Shown here one piece after another: positions 52,723-61,394 of a DNA stretch of 64,000 bases (position 1 is the first letter of the stretch; the number at the start of each line of letters is the position of its first letter). The notes beneath the pieces were generated by a model that saw only the letters and a list, made by a program, of their open reading frames with translations, had not been told where the DNA came from and made no database searches. A program made the translations under genes and the position numbers. The DNA is from an uncultured Bacteroides sp. (GTDB lineage: Bacteria; Bacteroidota; Bacteroidia; Bacteroidales; Bacteroidaceae): the NCBI GenBank assembly GCA_900544675.1, contig UQVZ01000019.1, positions 12,003-76,002 of the forward strand, read 5' to 3'.

Positions 52723-53000
52723 ATTTAGTTGACAAGGTATCAGTTGACAAGGTAACAAGGTTATTTTAAGAAGTTAAGAAGTTAAAGAAGTTATCACTCC
52801 GCTTTGCTCCGTTAGGAGTTAAAGCCAATACTTCTGCTGATGTATTCAATTAAGAACAAACACAGAGACACGGAGTCACAGAGTTTTAATTCTTCATTCT
52901 TAATTCTTCATTTAATTAAAATCTGCGTTTCAAAAAACTCGTCAACTGATACCTCGTCAACTATCAAAAACCTTGTCAACTGATACCTTGTCAACTAAAT
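52723..53000. repeat. Composite nested repeat before the hybrid sensor (families B-D-C-A-C-B')
   Basis: From left: B (52727-52760), D (52767-52820, with GCTTTGCTCCGTTAGGAG), the 34-bp stretch GGAGTTAAAGCCAATAC...GCTGATGTAT (52816-52849) that matches 4165-4200 in reverse, C (52858-52882), A (52885-52917), C again (52919-52934), then inverted B twice (52938-52998). Outer B copies are inverted, so a cruciform or long hairpin is possible. Confidence 0.8.
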
Positions 53001-53016
53001 AAAGAAACCAAAACCA

Positions 53017-56000
53017 ATGAAACATTTCCTACTGATTACCTGTTTGCTGAATGCTCTCGGATGCTTGGCACAAACTTATACCGTCAAACGGCTGGGACTG
53101 GAAAAAGGATTATCCAACAATTACGTTATCGACATTGCGGAAGATAAAAACGGTTACCTCTGGTTTGCTACCGAAGAAGGGCTGAACAAACTGGAAGGAA
53201 GCACCTTTACTGCCTTCTACAAAACCGAAAACGACGAACAGGGAATAACAGGAAATGAACTGAACTGCCTGCTGGATGACCCTGCGAAACCCATCCTATG
53301 GATAGGCACTCAACGGGCTGGACTAAACGCATTCAATTACGAAACCCATACGTTTACTATTTACCGCCACGATAAAGACAACCCCAACAGCCTTGCCACC
53401 GATGATGTGACAGGCATCTTCCCTGCCAAAGACGGCAACTTATGGATTACTACATACTGGAAAGGCATAGACCACTTGGACAAAGAAACCGGTAAATTCA
53501 CCCATTACAACCGGGAAACTATACCCCAACTGCCCAGTAACCATATCTGGACAGCGCTGGAAGACGGCAAAGGAAACCTTTATATCGGACACCGGTACGC
53601 AGGTTTAAGCATCCTGTCGCTCAAAACCAAGCAAGTAGAAAACTTCAGGCATGAGGACGGGCATCCCCAATCATTGCCCGGCAACGAAGTGAACTGTATC
53701 TATCAAGACCGTGCCGGCTCTATCTGGATAGGAACCGACAAAGGGTTAGCCTTGTTTAATCCAGAAGAAAAACAGTTTCTTTCCTTCGGCACTCCGGGCA
53801 GTCCGTTATCGAACCACATTTTCGATATCTGCCAACTGAACGATAAACAACTATGGGTTGCCACCGAGTTTGGAGGCATTGCCATCATCGACCTTGCACA
53901 ACATCTTTTCGCTTCACCCGAAAATATCAAGTACCATTGCATCCGGGAAGGTGACAATGAATACAGCTTGAGCAACTCGAGTGTACGCTGCATCTTCCAA
54001 GATTCTTTCAATAACATTTGGGCAGGATTATGGGGAGGAGGCATCAACTTTCTCAATAATGATGTCACCCTATTCAATGCCTATTGCTATTCGAAGGAAA
54101 TTCCAGGCAGCAACCTCAATGCCCGCATTGCCAGTGCCGTATGCATCGACCGCGAAGGCAAGCTGTGGGTAGGAACCGACGGAGGAGGCATCAATGTTTT
54201 AGAAAACGGCCAACGTATCGCCACTTATACATCCCGAAATGGCAGTATCAGCGGCAATTCGATACAGACAGCCTATTGTGACACACAAGGCAATCTATGG
54301 TTCGGACTTTTCCGGAAAGGCATTATGTACTACGACAGCCGGCAGAAAACTTTCCGCCGCTTCTTCTCTCCTCAGTTAGACGATACGGATGTCCGTTCCA
54401 TCTTCGAAGACAAGCAAGGATTGATGTGGATAGGAAGCAGTGAAGGCATCTACCAGATAGACCGCGACTCGAAAACAATCATCAGACATATCGACACACC
54501 CGAGAAACTGGTACGCAAGGTCATCACAGACATACAGGGAAAAGTGTGGGTAGGCACCTTTGGAGGAGGACTCTACCTTTATTCGCCCGACTTGCAACAA
54601 CTCCACACATTCGATACGTATGCCGGATTTCCTTCGAACACCGTCAATGACATTTACGAAGACAGGAAACAAAATATCTGGATAGCTACCGGTGACGGCT
54701 TGGTATGCTTTCCAAAAGGCAACGACAAAAACTATCAGGTATATCAACGGACAAACGGATTGGACAATACACACATACGTGCCATAACCGAAGACAACGA
54801 AGGCAATATCTGGTTCAGCACCAACAAAGGCATCACATGTTTCAAAACCGATATGGCAAAATTCTACAACTACAACCATAAAGACAACATCCCCCTTGCC
54901 AGTTTTACCGCAGGCTGTGTTTGCAAAGACAATAAAGGGGAACTCTATTTCGGCTCAACCAACGGGCTCTGCTATTTCACACCTACACAAGTACTTGCTC
55001 CCAAGAAAGCACCTCAGGCTTTCTTCATGAAAATAACTGTCCATACTCCGCTTACCCACCAGGAGTACAAGGGACAGACATACCAGCTTACTAACTGCAA
55101 CAGTATCAAACTGAATCACAAAGAGAATAACTTCCGCATTTCTTTCAGTATCCCGAACCATGCGCTGGAAGAACAAGTGGAATATGCTTATATGCTCAAA
55201 GGACTAAACGACTCATGGTATATCTCCGAATGGAATGATGTCACTTTCAGGGATGTCCCGTACGGAAATTACAAACTGATGGTCAAAACCCGTATCCGTA
55301 ACCAAGAATGGTCGGACGAAATAACGACCCTCTCCATCCATATTACACCTCCGTTCTGGCTGTCATGGATAGCCAAACTGATATACACCCTTGCCGGACT
55401 GGCCTTGCTCTTTATCCTGCTGAAGAGATACAAACGGCGCATTAACCTGGAATATTTGTACGAATCGGAAAAATGGAACCATGAACAGGAACAACACCTG
55501 AACGACGAGCGTCTGCGCTTCTTTACAAACATCACCCACGAACTGCGCACACCGCTCACCCTGATTATAGGTCCGCTGGAAGACATGATGGGAAGCAAGA
55601 CCTTGAATAACAAAGACAAACATCGCATTGCAGTCATTTATCAAAGCGCCATCCGCCTGCTGGAACTGGTAAACCAGATACTGGAATTCCGCAAGACAGA
55701 GACACAAAACAAAAAGCTTTGTGTATGCCGCGAAAACATCAGTGCCTTGGTGTATGAAATCGGACTGAAATACAAGGAACTGAACAAGAACTCGCTAATA
55801 AACATCCAAATCCAGACCGAGGCAGAAGACATGACACTTTATTTCGATAAAGAAGCCATCACCATCATCCTGGATAACCTGATTAGCAATGCACTGAAAT
55901 ATACAGAAAAAGGATTGATTACGATAAGTTCCCGATGGGCAGAAGTACAAAACGTACGCTATCTGGAGCTAAGCGTGCAAGATACCGGATACGGCATCAG

Positions 56001-57096
56001 CCCGGATGCTCTGCCACACATATTCGACCGGTATTACCAAGAAGGAAGTACCCATCAGGCATCGGGTACAGGCATCGGACTGGCACTGGTGAAAAACCTG
56101 GTCACACTACACGAAGGAACCATAACAGTTCAAAGCAAACTCAATGAAGGAACGACTTTCGTAGTACGGCTTATTGCCTCCAATAATTATCCTTCGGCAC
56201 TCCACCGTGACCTCACGAAAGAGGAAGAAGACAAAAGCAAAGAAAAGCTGCTGCTTGACGGAAAAGAACAAAACACCGACAATATGCGTCCAGTTATCCT
56301 GATTATAGAAGACAACAAGGACATCCTCGACTATATGGTGGAATCGTTTACCGACCTTTATGAAGTAAAAACCGCTTCGAATGGAAAAGAAGGGCAAGAA
56401 ATGGCATTAGCGTATATACCTGACATCATTGTCAGCGACGTGATGATGCCCGTCATGGACGGAATCACCTTATGCAAACGCCTGAAAAGCGATGTACGCA
56501 CAAGCCATATTCCCATCATTCTGCTTACAGCCAAAGATACCCTGGCAGATAAAGAGGAAGGCTATCAGTCGGGAGCTGATTCATATCTGACCAAACCGTT
56601 CAGTGCCAGCCTGCTGCATAGCCGTATCAACAACTTATTGGCACAACGCAGACGGTTATCAGAACGATACATTGCCAAACTGAATCCTGACACATCGAAA
56701 AAGGATTTGGAAGAGAAGCACAGCATCCTGACCAATTCATTGAACAAGATAGACAATGAATTCCTCGACAAGCTGACCAGTGTCATCACCGAAAACCTGT
56801 CGTCTACCGAGACAATAGACATCAGTTTCCTTGCCAATCATCTCTGCATGAGCAATTCTACACTCTATCGGAAAGTAAAGGCACTGACGGGCATGTCTAC
56901 CAATGAGTTTATCCGGAAAATAAAGATGCAACTCGCCGAAAAGATGTTGCTGGAAGGAAAATACAGCATTGCCGAAATCGCATTCAAAGTAGGCATCAAC
57001 AGTACGGTTTATTTCCGCCAGTGCTTTAAGGAAGAGTTCGGTATGCTTCCTTCCGAATACTTGAAAAAGATAAAGAAAGGCAGTGAGGGTTCTTGA
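53017..57096 (+). CDS. hybrid two-component system sensor/regulator (HTCS)
   Basis: 1359 residues in one chain: signal peptide (1-18), periplasmic double propeller of reg_prop repeats (about 25-680, many LWIGT/GLNRY-like blades), a Y_Y_Y domain (about 695-770), one membrane helix (about 780-800), histidine kinase with His841 in FFTNITHELRTPLT, ATPase with DTGYGISPDALPHIF and GTGIGLAL, receiver domain with Asp1141 in IVSDVMMPVMDG, and an AraC-type DNA-binding domain (about 1255-1359). It senses a glycan fragment and activates the locus. Downstream of GH2, same strand. Confidence 0.95.
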   Translation: MKHFLLITCLLNALGCLAQTYTVKRLGLEKGLSNNYVIDIAEDKNGYLWFATEEGLNKLEGSTFTAFYKTENDEQGITGNELNCLLDDPAKPILWIGTQRAGLNAFNYETHTFTIYRHDKDNPNSLATDDVTGIFPAKDGNLWITTYWKGIDHLDKETGKFTHYNRETIPQLPSNHIWTALEDGKGNLYIGHRYAGLSILSLKTKQVENFRHEDGHPQSLPGNEVNCIYQDRAGSIWIGTDKGLALFNPEEKQFLSFGTPGSPLSNHIFDICQLNDKQLWVATEFGGIAIIDLAQHLFASPENIKYHCIREGDNEYSLSNSSVRCIFQDSFNNIWAGLWGGGINFLNNDVTLFNAYCYSKEIPGSNLNARIASAVCIDREGKLWVGTDGGGINVLENGQRIATYTSRNGSISGNSIQTAYCDTQGNLWFGLFRKGIMYYDSRQKTFRRFFSPQLDDTDVRSIFEDKQGLMWIGSSEGIYQIDRDSKTIIRHIDTPEKLVRKVITDIQGKVWVGTFGGGLYLYSPDLQQLHTFDTYAGFPSNTVNDIYEDRKQNIWIATGDGLVCFPKGNDKNYQVYQRTNGLDNTHIRAITEDNEGNIWFSTNKGITCFKTDMAKFYNYNHKDNIPLASFTAGCVCKDNKGELYFGSTNGLCYFTPTQVLAPKKAPQAFFMKITVHTPLTHQEYKGQTYQLTNCNSIKLNHKENNFRISFSIPNHALEEQVEYAYMLKGLNDSWYISEWNDVTFRDVPYGNYKLMVKTRIRNQEWSDEITTLSIHITPPFWLSWIAKLIYTLAGLALLFILLKRYKRRINLEYLYESEKWNHEQEQHLNDERLRFFTNITHELRTPLTLIIGPLEDMMGSKTLNNKDKHRIAVIYQSAIRLLELVNQILEFRKTETQNKKLCVCRENISALVYEIGLKYKELNKNSLINIQIQTEAEDMTLYFDKEAITIILDNLISNALKYTEKGLITISSRWAEVQNVRYLELSVQDTGYGISPDALPHIFDRYYQEGSTHQASGTGIGLALVKNLVTLHEGTITVQSKLNEGTTFVVRLIASNNYPSALHRDLTKEEEDKSKEKLLLDGKEQNTDNMRPVILIIEDNKDILDYMVESFTDLYEVKTASNGKEGQEMALAYIPDIIVSDVMMPVMDGITLCKRLKSDVRTSHIPIILLTAKDTLADKEEGYQSGADSYLTKPFSASLLHSRINNLLAQRRRLSERYIAKLNPDTSKKDLEEKHSILTNSLNKIDNEFLDKLTSVITENLSSTETIDISFLANHLCMSNSTLYRKVKALTGMSTNEFIRKIKMQLAEKMLLEGKYSIAEIAFKVGINSTVYFRQCFKEEFGMLPSEYLKKIKKGSEGS

Positions 57097-57211
57097 AGAA
57101 ACTCCTGACTTCACCAATGGGACACCCCATTTAGGCATGAGCTGTCAGCAGAGGTGCTAAAAAACGCCTGCACATCCTACTGCCTGCAACGGAGCAGATA
57201 ACTTCGTTTCT

Positions 57212-57253
57212 GATAAGATTATTAATCTTCAAGCGATAAGATTATTAATCTTC
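57212..57253. repeat. Tandem 23-bp repeat with internal palindrome
   Basis: GATAAGATTATTAATCTTC occurs exactly at 57212-57230 and 57235-57253; each copy contains the palindrome AAGATTATTAATCTT. About 120 bases after the sensor gene stop. Confidence 0.8.
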
Positions 57254-57362
57254 CAGCAAATGCAGGTAGATGCATCGGGGAAACAATTGACATTGATGGC
57301 GGTTTCCAACCTTCATCAATGCCTTCCCAATTTTAGACATGAGCTGGCAGGGACCAGGTTCT

Positions 57363-57632
57363 TGATAGTTGACAAGGCTTTTTCGAAACGCAGATTAACG
57401 CAGATTTTCGCAGATTATTTTTTCACCACAGATTACGCGGATTTATTTTTTCAATGGATTACACAGATAAAAAATTATTTCTCTGTGTCTCCGTGTCTCT
57501 GTGTTCGATTTTAATTTGAAACGCAGATTTACGCGGATTTTCAATTCTTCATTCTTCGTTCTTCATTCTTCGTTCTTCATTCTTCATTTATTAAGTTCTT
57601 CGTTTTTCGTTCTTCATTTATTAAGTTCTTCA
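57363..57632. repeat. Families B, C and A repeat block
   Basis: A short B piece (GTTGACAAGG, 57367), family C units (CGCAGATTAACGCAGATTTTCGCAGATT at 57387-57416, CTCTGTGTCTCCGTGTC at 57481-57502, and more to 57540), then family A (ATTCTTCATTCTTCG units, 57541-57632) which stops 12 bases before the ARH promoter element. Confidence 0.8.
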
Positions 57633-57643
57633 TTCTTATTTTA

Positions 57644-57651
57644 TACCTTTG
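57644..57651 (+). promoter_or_regulatory. -7 element for the ARH-cas operon
   Basis: TACCTTTG, a full TAnnTTTG match 32 nt before the ARH ATG. Upstream only TTC, not TTG, is near the -33 position. No separate promoter is seen before cas3. Confidence 0.5.
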
Positions 57652-57683
57652 TCCTTCAATCATAACCCCTTAAATAAAATAGT

Positions 57684-58511
57684 ATGATAGGAAGCATTAT
57701 CGGCGATATCGTAGGCAGCATCTACGAGTTCAGCAACATCAAGACCAAAGATTTCCCCCTGTTTCAGGAGCAAATGGAGTATACCGACGACAGCATTCTG
57801 ACCTTAGCCACGGCCGACTGGCTGATGAACGGCGGGGACAGTGCAGATTACTACTTGCGCTATGCACAGGCCAATCCCTACCCTATGGGCAGTTACGGCA
57901 CCATGTTCGTAGAGTGGATTGCCCGGGCGTCGCAAGGCGATATCCGACCCTATGGAAGCTGTGGCAACGGGAGTGCGATGCGTGTAGGACCTGTAGGCTG
58001 GTGCTTTTCCACCCCTGAACAGACCTTGGATGCAGCCAGGCAATCGGCAGCCTGTACCCACAATCATCCCGAAGGAATTAAGGGAGCGCAAGCCGTAGCC
58101 CTTAGCATTTTTTTGGCGCGGGAAGGACTGTCACCGTCTGAAATTGCCCGTAACGTGAACCGCGAGTTCGGTTATGATTTATCCATGTCTGTCGATGAGT
58201 TGCGTCCGCGGTACTCGTGGCATGGCATCGATGGCGGGGGTAATGGCGGCACCTGCCAGGACAGTGTTCCCCAAGCTCTTATCTGTGCTCTCTCGGCCAC
58301 CGGTTTTGAAGATGCCGTGCGCAATGCCATTTCCATAGGTGGCGATTCGGACACCATTGCTTGTATAGCCGGCAGTGTAGCCGAGGCATTGTATGGCATT
58401 CCGCAAACTATTTACGACCGTGGAATGTCCTATCTGCCGGAACGGTTCAAAAAAGTGGTAAAAGAGTTTGAAGAGAAGTTCGGCGGAGGAGTGAAGAAGA
58501 AGGAGAAGTGA
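57684..58511 (+). CDS. ADP-ribosylglycohydrolase (DraG/ARH family)
   Basis: 275 residues. Removes ADP-ribose from proteins, nucleic acids or small molecules using two magnesium ions. Metal-binding motifs are present: Thr34-Asp35-Asp36-Ser37 in EYTDDSILT and Asp221-Ser-Asp223-Thr224 in GGDSDTIAC; GDIVGSIYEF opens the domain and THNHPEGIKGAQA is typical. Its stop TGA shares one base with the cas3 ATG (TGATG). It is more GC-rich than the cas genes, so joint origin is uncertain. Target unknown. Confidence 0.9.
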   Translation: MIGSIIGDIVGSIYEFSNIKTKDFPLFQEQMEYTDDSILTLATADWLMNGGDSADYYLRYAQANPYPMGSYGTMFVEWIARASQGDIRPYGSCGNGSAMRVGPVGWCFSTPEQTLDAARQSAACTHNHPEGIKGAQAVALSIFLAREGLSPSEIARNVNREFGYDLSMSVDELRPRYSWHGIDGGGNGGTCQDSVPQALICALSATGFEDAVRNAISIGGDSDTIACIAGSVAEALYGIPQTIYDRGMSYLPERFKKVVKEFEEKFGGGVKKKEK

Positions 58512-60715
58512 TGGGAATGAAAGAGCCACCATATATTTCACACCTCAGGCTGTCGAAGGAAGAAGATACGGAAACCTGGATATTTCAGTCTAACGAAGAG
58601 CATCAAAATGGTGTTGCCTTATTGGCGCAAAAGTTTGCTTCAGTTTTTGGTTGTGCAAACTTGGGATATGTTATGGGGCAACTTCATGATAAGGGTAAAG
58701 AGCAGAAGGCTTTTCAATTGTATATTAGAAAAGTTTCCGGTTATTGTCCCAATCTCAGAGCTGCCCCTAAAGTGCCTCATGCTTATGTGGGGGCGTTGAT
58801 TGCGAAACAACTCTATTCTCACCTGTTCCCGCTTCTGTCTTATCCGATAGCTTCGCACCACACAGGGTTGTATGACAGTTATGATTTTAATGCAAAAATG
58901 GAGGAAACTATTCCGGGTGAGATAGAAATACCATCGTTTAAGCTGACTAAAGAAGATTTATTCCCTCTCCAACCGATAAATCCTGATAGTTGTAATCATT
59001 TTATCCGTGTTTTGTTTTCTTGTCTGGTAGATGCGGATTACCTCGATACCGAGCGTTTTATGAATGAAGCGAATTATCTGCATCGGGGACAGTGTTCGCC
59101 ATTATCCGACTTGTTGCCAAAACTGGAGACTTATTTGACTAATTTATCTCAAAAAGCGCCTCGGACGACATTGAACCAATTGCGAGCCGATATTCAGCAG
59201 GTGTGCAGGGATAAAGCGGAGATGAAACCGGGATTCTATTCATTGACAGTACCTACTGGTGGCGGCAAGACGTTGGCTTCTTTGTTATGGGCTATAAAGC
59301 ATGCAGCAAAGCACGGTAAAGACAGGGTTATCATTGCCATCCCTTATACCAGTATTATTGTGCAGACTGCCGCGATTTTGCGTAATATCTTTGGTGACGA
59401 AAACGTTTGTGAACACCATTCTACCTTTGATCCGGATGAAATCTGGAAAGATAAGCCGGATATTTCGCAATTAGCACTTCAACAACGTCTGGCAACCGAG
59501 AACTGGGATTATCCGATTATAGTGACAACCAATGTTCAGCTGTTTGAATCCATGTTCAGCAATAAGCCTTCAGCGTGTCGGAAGCTGCATAACGTTGCCA
59601 GCAGTGTGGTTATCCTTGACGAAGCGCAAACGTTGCCTCGAGAATATTTGCAGCCTGTCATAACGGTTTTGAAGAGTTATCAACAGTTGTTCGAAACAAG
59701 TTTCTTGTTTACAACGGCCAGTCAACCAGTCTTGGAGGGTAAGCATCGGGGTACCAATGACCGTGTGGTGTTTCATGGCCTTGAAAAGGTAGAAGAGATT
59801 ATTCCGGAAGGCTGGAATCTGAGTAAAAAGTTGCGGCGTGTGAATATCTGCTTTGATAATGAACGTAGCACTTACGACGAAGTGGCTCAACGCTTGTTGC
59901 AATATGATAAGGTGTTGTGCATTGTCAATACCCGTCAGGATGCGGCAGAATTATTCAGTCGCATGCCTCAAGAATCTTCATTCCATTTGTCGCGTAGAAT
60001 GTGTCCTCTACACATCCGCGAAACGATAGAAAAAATACGGAAGTCGTTGAGCGACCCTTCTGTTAAAGTTCTTAGAGTGATTTCTACCCAGTTGATTGAA
60101 GCCGGAGTAGACTTGGATTTTCCGGTGGTATTCCGTCAGGAAGCCGGATTGGACTCTATCCTCCAGGCTGCCGGAAGATGTAACCGGGAAGGCAAATTAG
60201 AAATAGCCACAACACACGTTTTTAGTCTGGATAAGCCTTTGCCTAAAGGCGTATTGAGTGAAGCCAATGAAGCCAGGAAGAGTATGGGAACTGTGTCCGA
60301 CTGGTTTTCGCAGAAGGCTATGTCGATGTATTTCGATCAATTATATTGTCGCTGCAACAGCTTCGACAAGAAAGGCATTATTAATTTATTACGTGCCAAA
60401 GAAATGGATTTTCAGCAAGCTGCGCAAGCTTTCAAGTTGATTGAAGAAAAAGGGAAGAATGTTATTGTCATTTACCAAAACAGCTTAGAATTTATAGAAA
60501 AAATAAGAAAAGACGGTTTGTCTTATGAAGTTTCAAGAAAAATAGGTAATTTCATGATTAATATTACTGAACGTGATTTCCAAGCGTTGGCGAAGCAAGG
60601 ATTGCTGGAGGAAATTCTGGAAGGAATATTTTTGTTACCGGATTGCAAACAATATTCCAATCAGACGGGTTTGATTATTCAAAGCCATTGGTTGGATGAT
60701 ACTTTATTAATATAA
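58511..60715 (+). CDS. cas3: CRISPR-associated helicase-nuclease Cas3 (type I-C)
   Basis: 734 residues from ATG 58511; an upstream in-frame GTG at 58508 is the alternative. HD nuclease domain (about 20-190) with His59-Asp60 in QLHDKGKEQ and ASHHTGLYD; helicase Walker A TGGGKT with Lys253; DEAQ at 370-373; later VISTQLIEAGVDLDFP and QAAGRCNREG of helicase domain 2. It degrades target DNA when recruited by Cascade. Followed by cas5c after 7 bases. Confidence 0.94.
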   Translation: MGMKEPPYISHLRLSKEEDTETWIFQSNEEHQNGVALLAQKFASVFGCANLGYVMGQLHDKGKEQKAFQLYIRKVSGYCPNLRAAPKVPHAYVGALIAKQLYSHLFPLLSYPIASHHTGLYDSYDFNAKMEETIPGEIEIPSFKLTKEDLFPLQPINPDSCNHFIRVLFSCLVDADYLDTERFMNEANYLHRGQCSPLSDLLPKLETYLTNLSQKAPRTTLNQLRADIQQVCRDKAEMKPGFYSLTVPTGGGKTLASLLWAIKHAAKHGKDRVIIAIPYTSIIVQTAAILRNIFGDENVCEHHSTFDPDEIWKDKPDISQLALQQRLATENWDYPIIVTTNVQLFESMFSNKPSACRKLHNVASSVVILDEAQTLPREYLQPVITVLKSYQQLFETSFLFTTASQPVLEGKHRGTNDRVVFHGLEKVEEIIPEGWNLSKKLRRVNICFDNERSTYDEVAQRLLQYDKVLCIVNTRQDAAELFSRMPQESSFHLSRRMCPLHIRETIEKIRKSLSDPSVKVLRVISTQLIEAGVDLDFPVVFRQEAGLDSILQAAGRCNREGKLEIATTHVFSLDKPLPKGVLSEANEARKSMGTVSDWFSQKAMSMYFDQLYCRCNSFDKKGIINLLRAKEMDFQQAAQAFKLIEEKGKNVIVIYQNSLEFIEKIRKDGLSYEVSRKIGNFMINITERDFQALAKQGLLEEILEGIFLLPDCKQYSNQTGLIIQSHWLDDTLLI

Positions 60716-60722
60716 TTATACG

Positions 60723-61394
60723 ATGGAATACTATGATAAAGAATACGGTTTAGAGGTATGGGGCAATATGGCTTGTTTTACCCGACCGGAATTGAAAGTT
60801 AAACGAGTGAGTTATGATGTCATCACTCCGTCTGCTGCCCGTGCTATTTTTGAAGCTATATTCTGGAAGCCGGCTATACGTTGGGAAGTGACCCGTATAG
60901 AAGTGTTGAATCCTATCCAGTGGACCTCTATCCGGCGGAATGAAGTGGGAGCTGTGGGAAATGTCCGAACTCAGCAGATATACATTGAAGAAAAACGGCA
61001 ACAGAGAAACGCCTTATTATTGAAGAATGTACGTTATCGGATTTATGCCAAGATGGTTTATATACCTTTGGAGAAGCGTAAACGTGTTCAGCGCAAGGAT
61101 GATCCGGATGAGAATCCCGGAAAGTATCAGGCTATGTTCGAACGACGTGCGTCTAAAGGGCAATGTTTTACCCAACCTTATTTAGGTAATCGTGAATTTT
61201 CTGCTTATTTCCGGTTGTTGCAGGAAGGAGAGACTTTGCAACCTCCTTTGGCATTAGACAAGGATTTAGGTATCATGCTGTATGACATGGACTTTTCTGA
61301 CCCTAAGAATGTGAATGCGATGTTTTTCCGGGCAAATATGCAGGCCGGCGTTATACGAGTTCCACCTTTAAATAGTGAGGAGATTTTAAGATGA
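60723..61394 (+). CDS. cas5c: CRISPR-associated protein Cas5c (Cas5d)
   Basis: 223 residues. In type I-C the Cas5 protein replaces Cas6 and cuts pre-crRNA. The N-terminal LEVWGNMACFTRPELKVKRVSY and SAARAIFEAIFWKPAIRW are characteristic of the Cas5c/DVULG subtype. Its end overlaps cas8c by four bases. Confidence 0.92.
   Translation: MEYYDKEYGLEVWGNMACFTRPELKVKRVSYDVITPSAARAIFEAIFWKPAIRWEVTRIEVLNPIQWTSIRRNEVGAVGNVRTQQIYIEEKRQQRNALLLKNVRYRIYAKMVYIPLEKRKRVQRKDDPDENPGKYQAMFERRASKGQCFTQPYLGNREFSAYFRLLQEGETLQPPLALDKDLGIMLYDMDFSDPKNVNAMFFRANMQAGVIRVPPLNSEEILR

Larger units (their letters stand above)
57097..57683. other. 587-bp intergenic region, repeats and ARH promoter
   Basis: Holds an imperfect duplicated word TTTAG(G/A)CATGAGCTG (57130-57148 and 57332-57350), a tandem palindromic repeat (57212-57253), an inverted pair CATTGATG/CATCAATG (57291-57322), families B, C and A (57363-57632), and a -7 element at 57644. 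No gene seen. Confidence 0.6.

Noticed and set aside
57363..57632. Repeat block before ARH as the CRISPR array of the type I-C system
   Set aside because: Units are short, degenerate and contiguous without spacers, and the same families occur far from cas genes. The real array and cas4-cas1-cas2 should lie beyond 64000.
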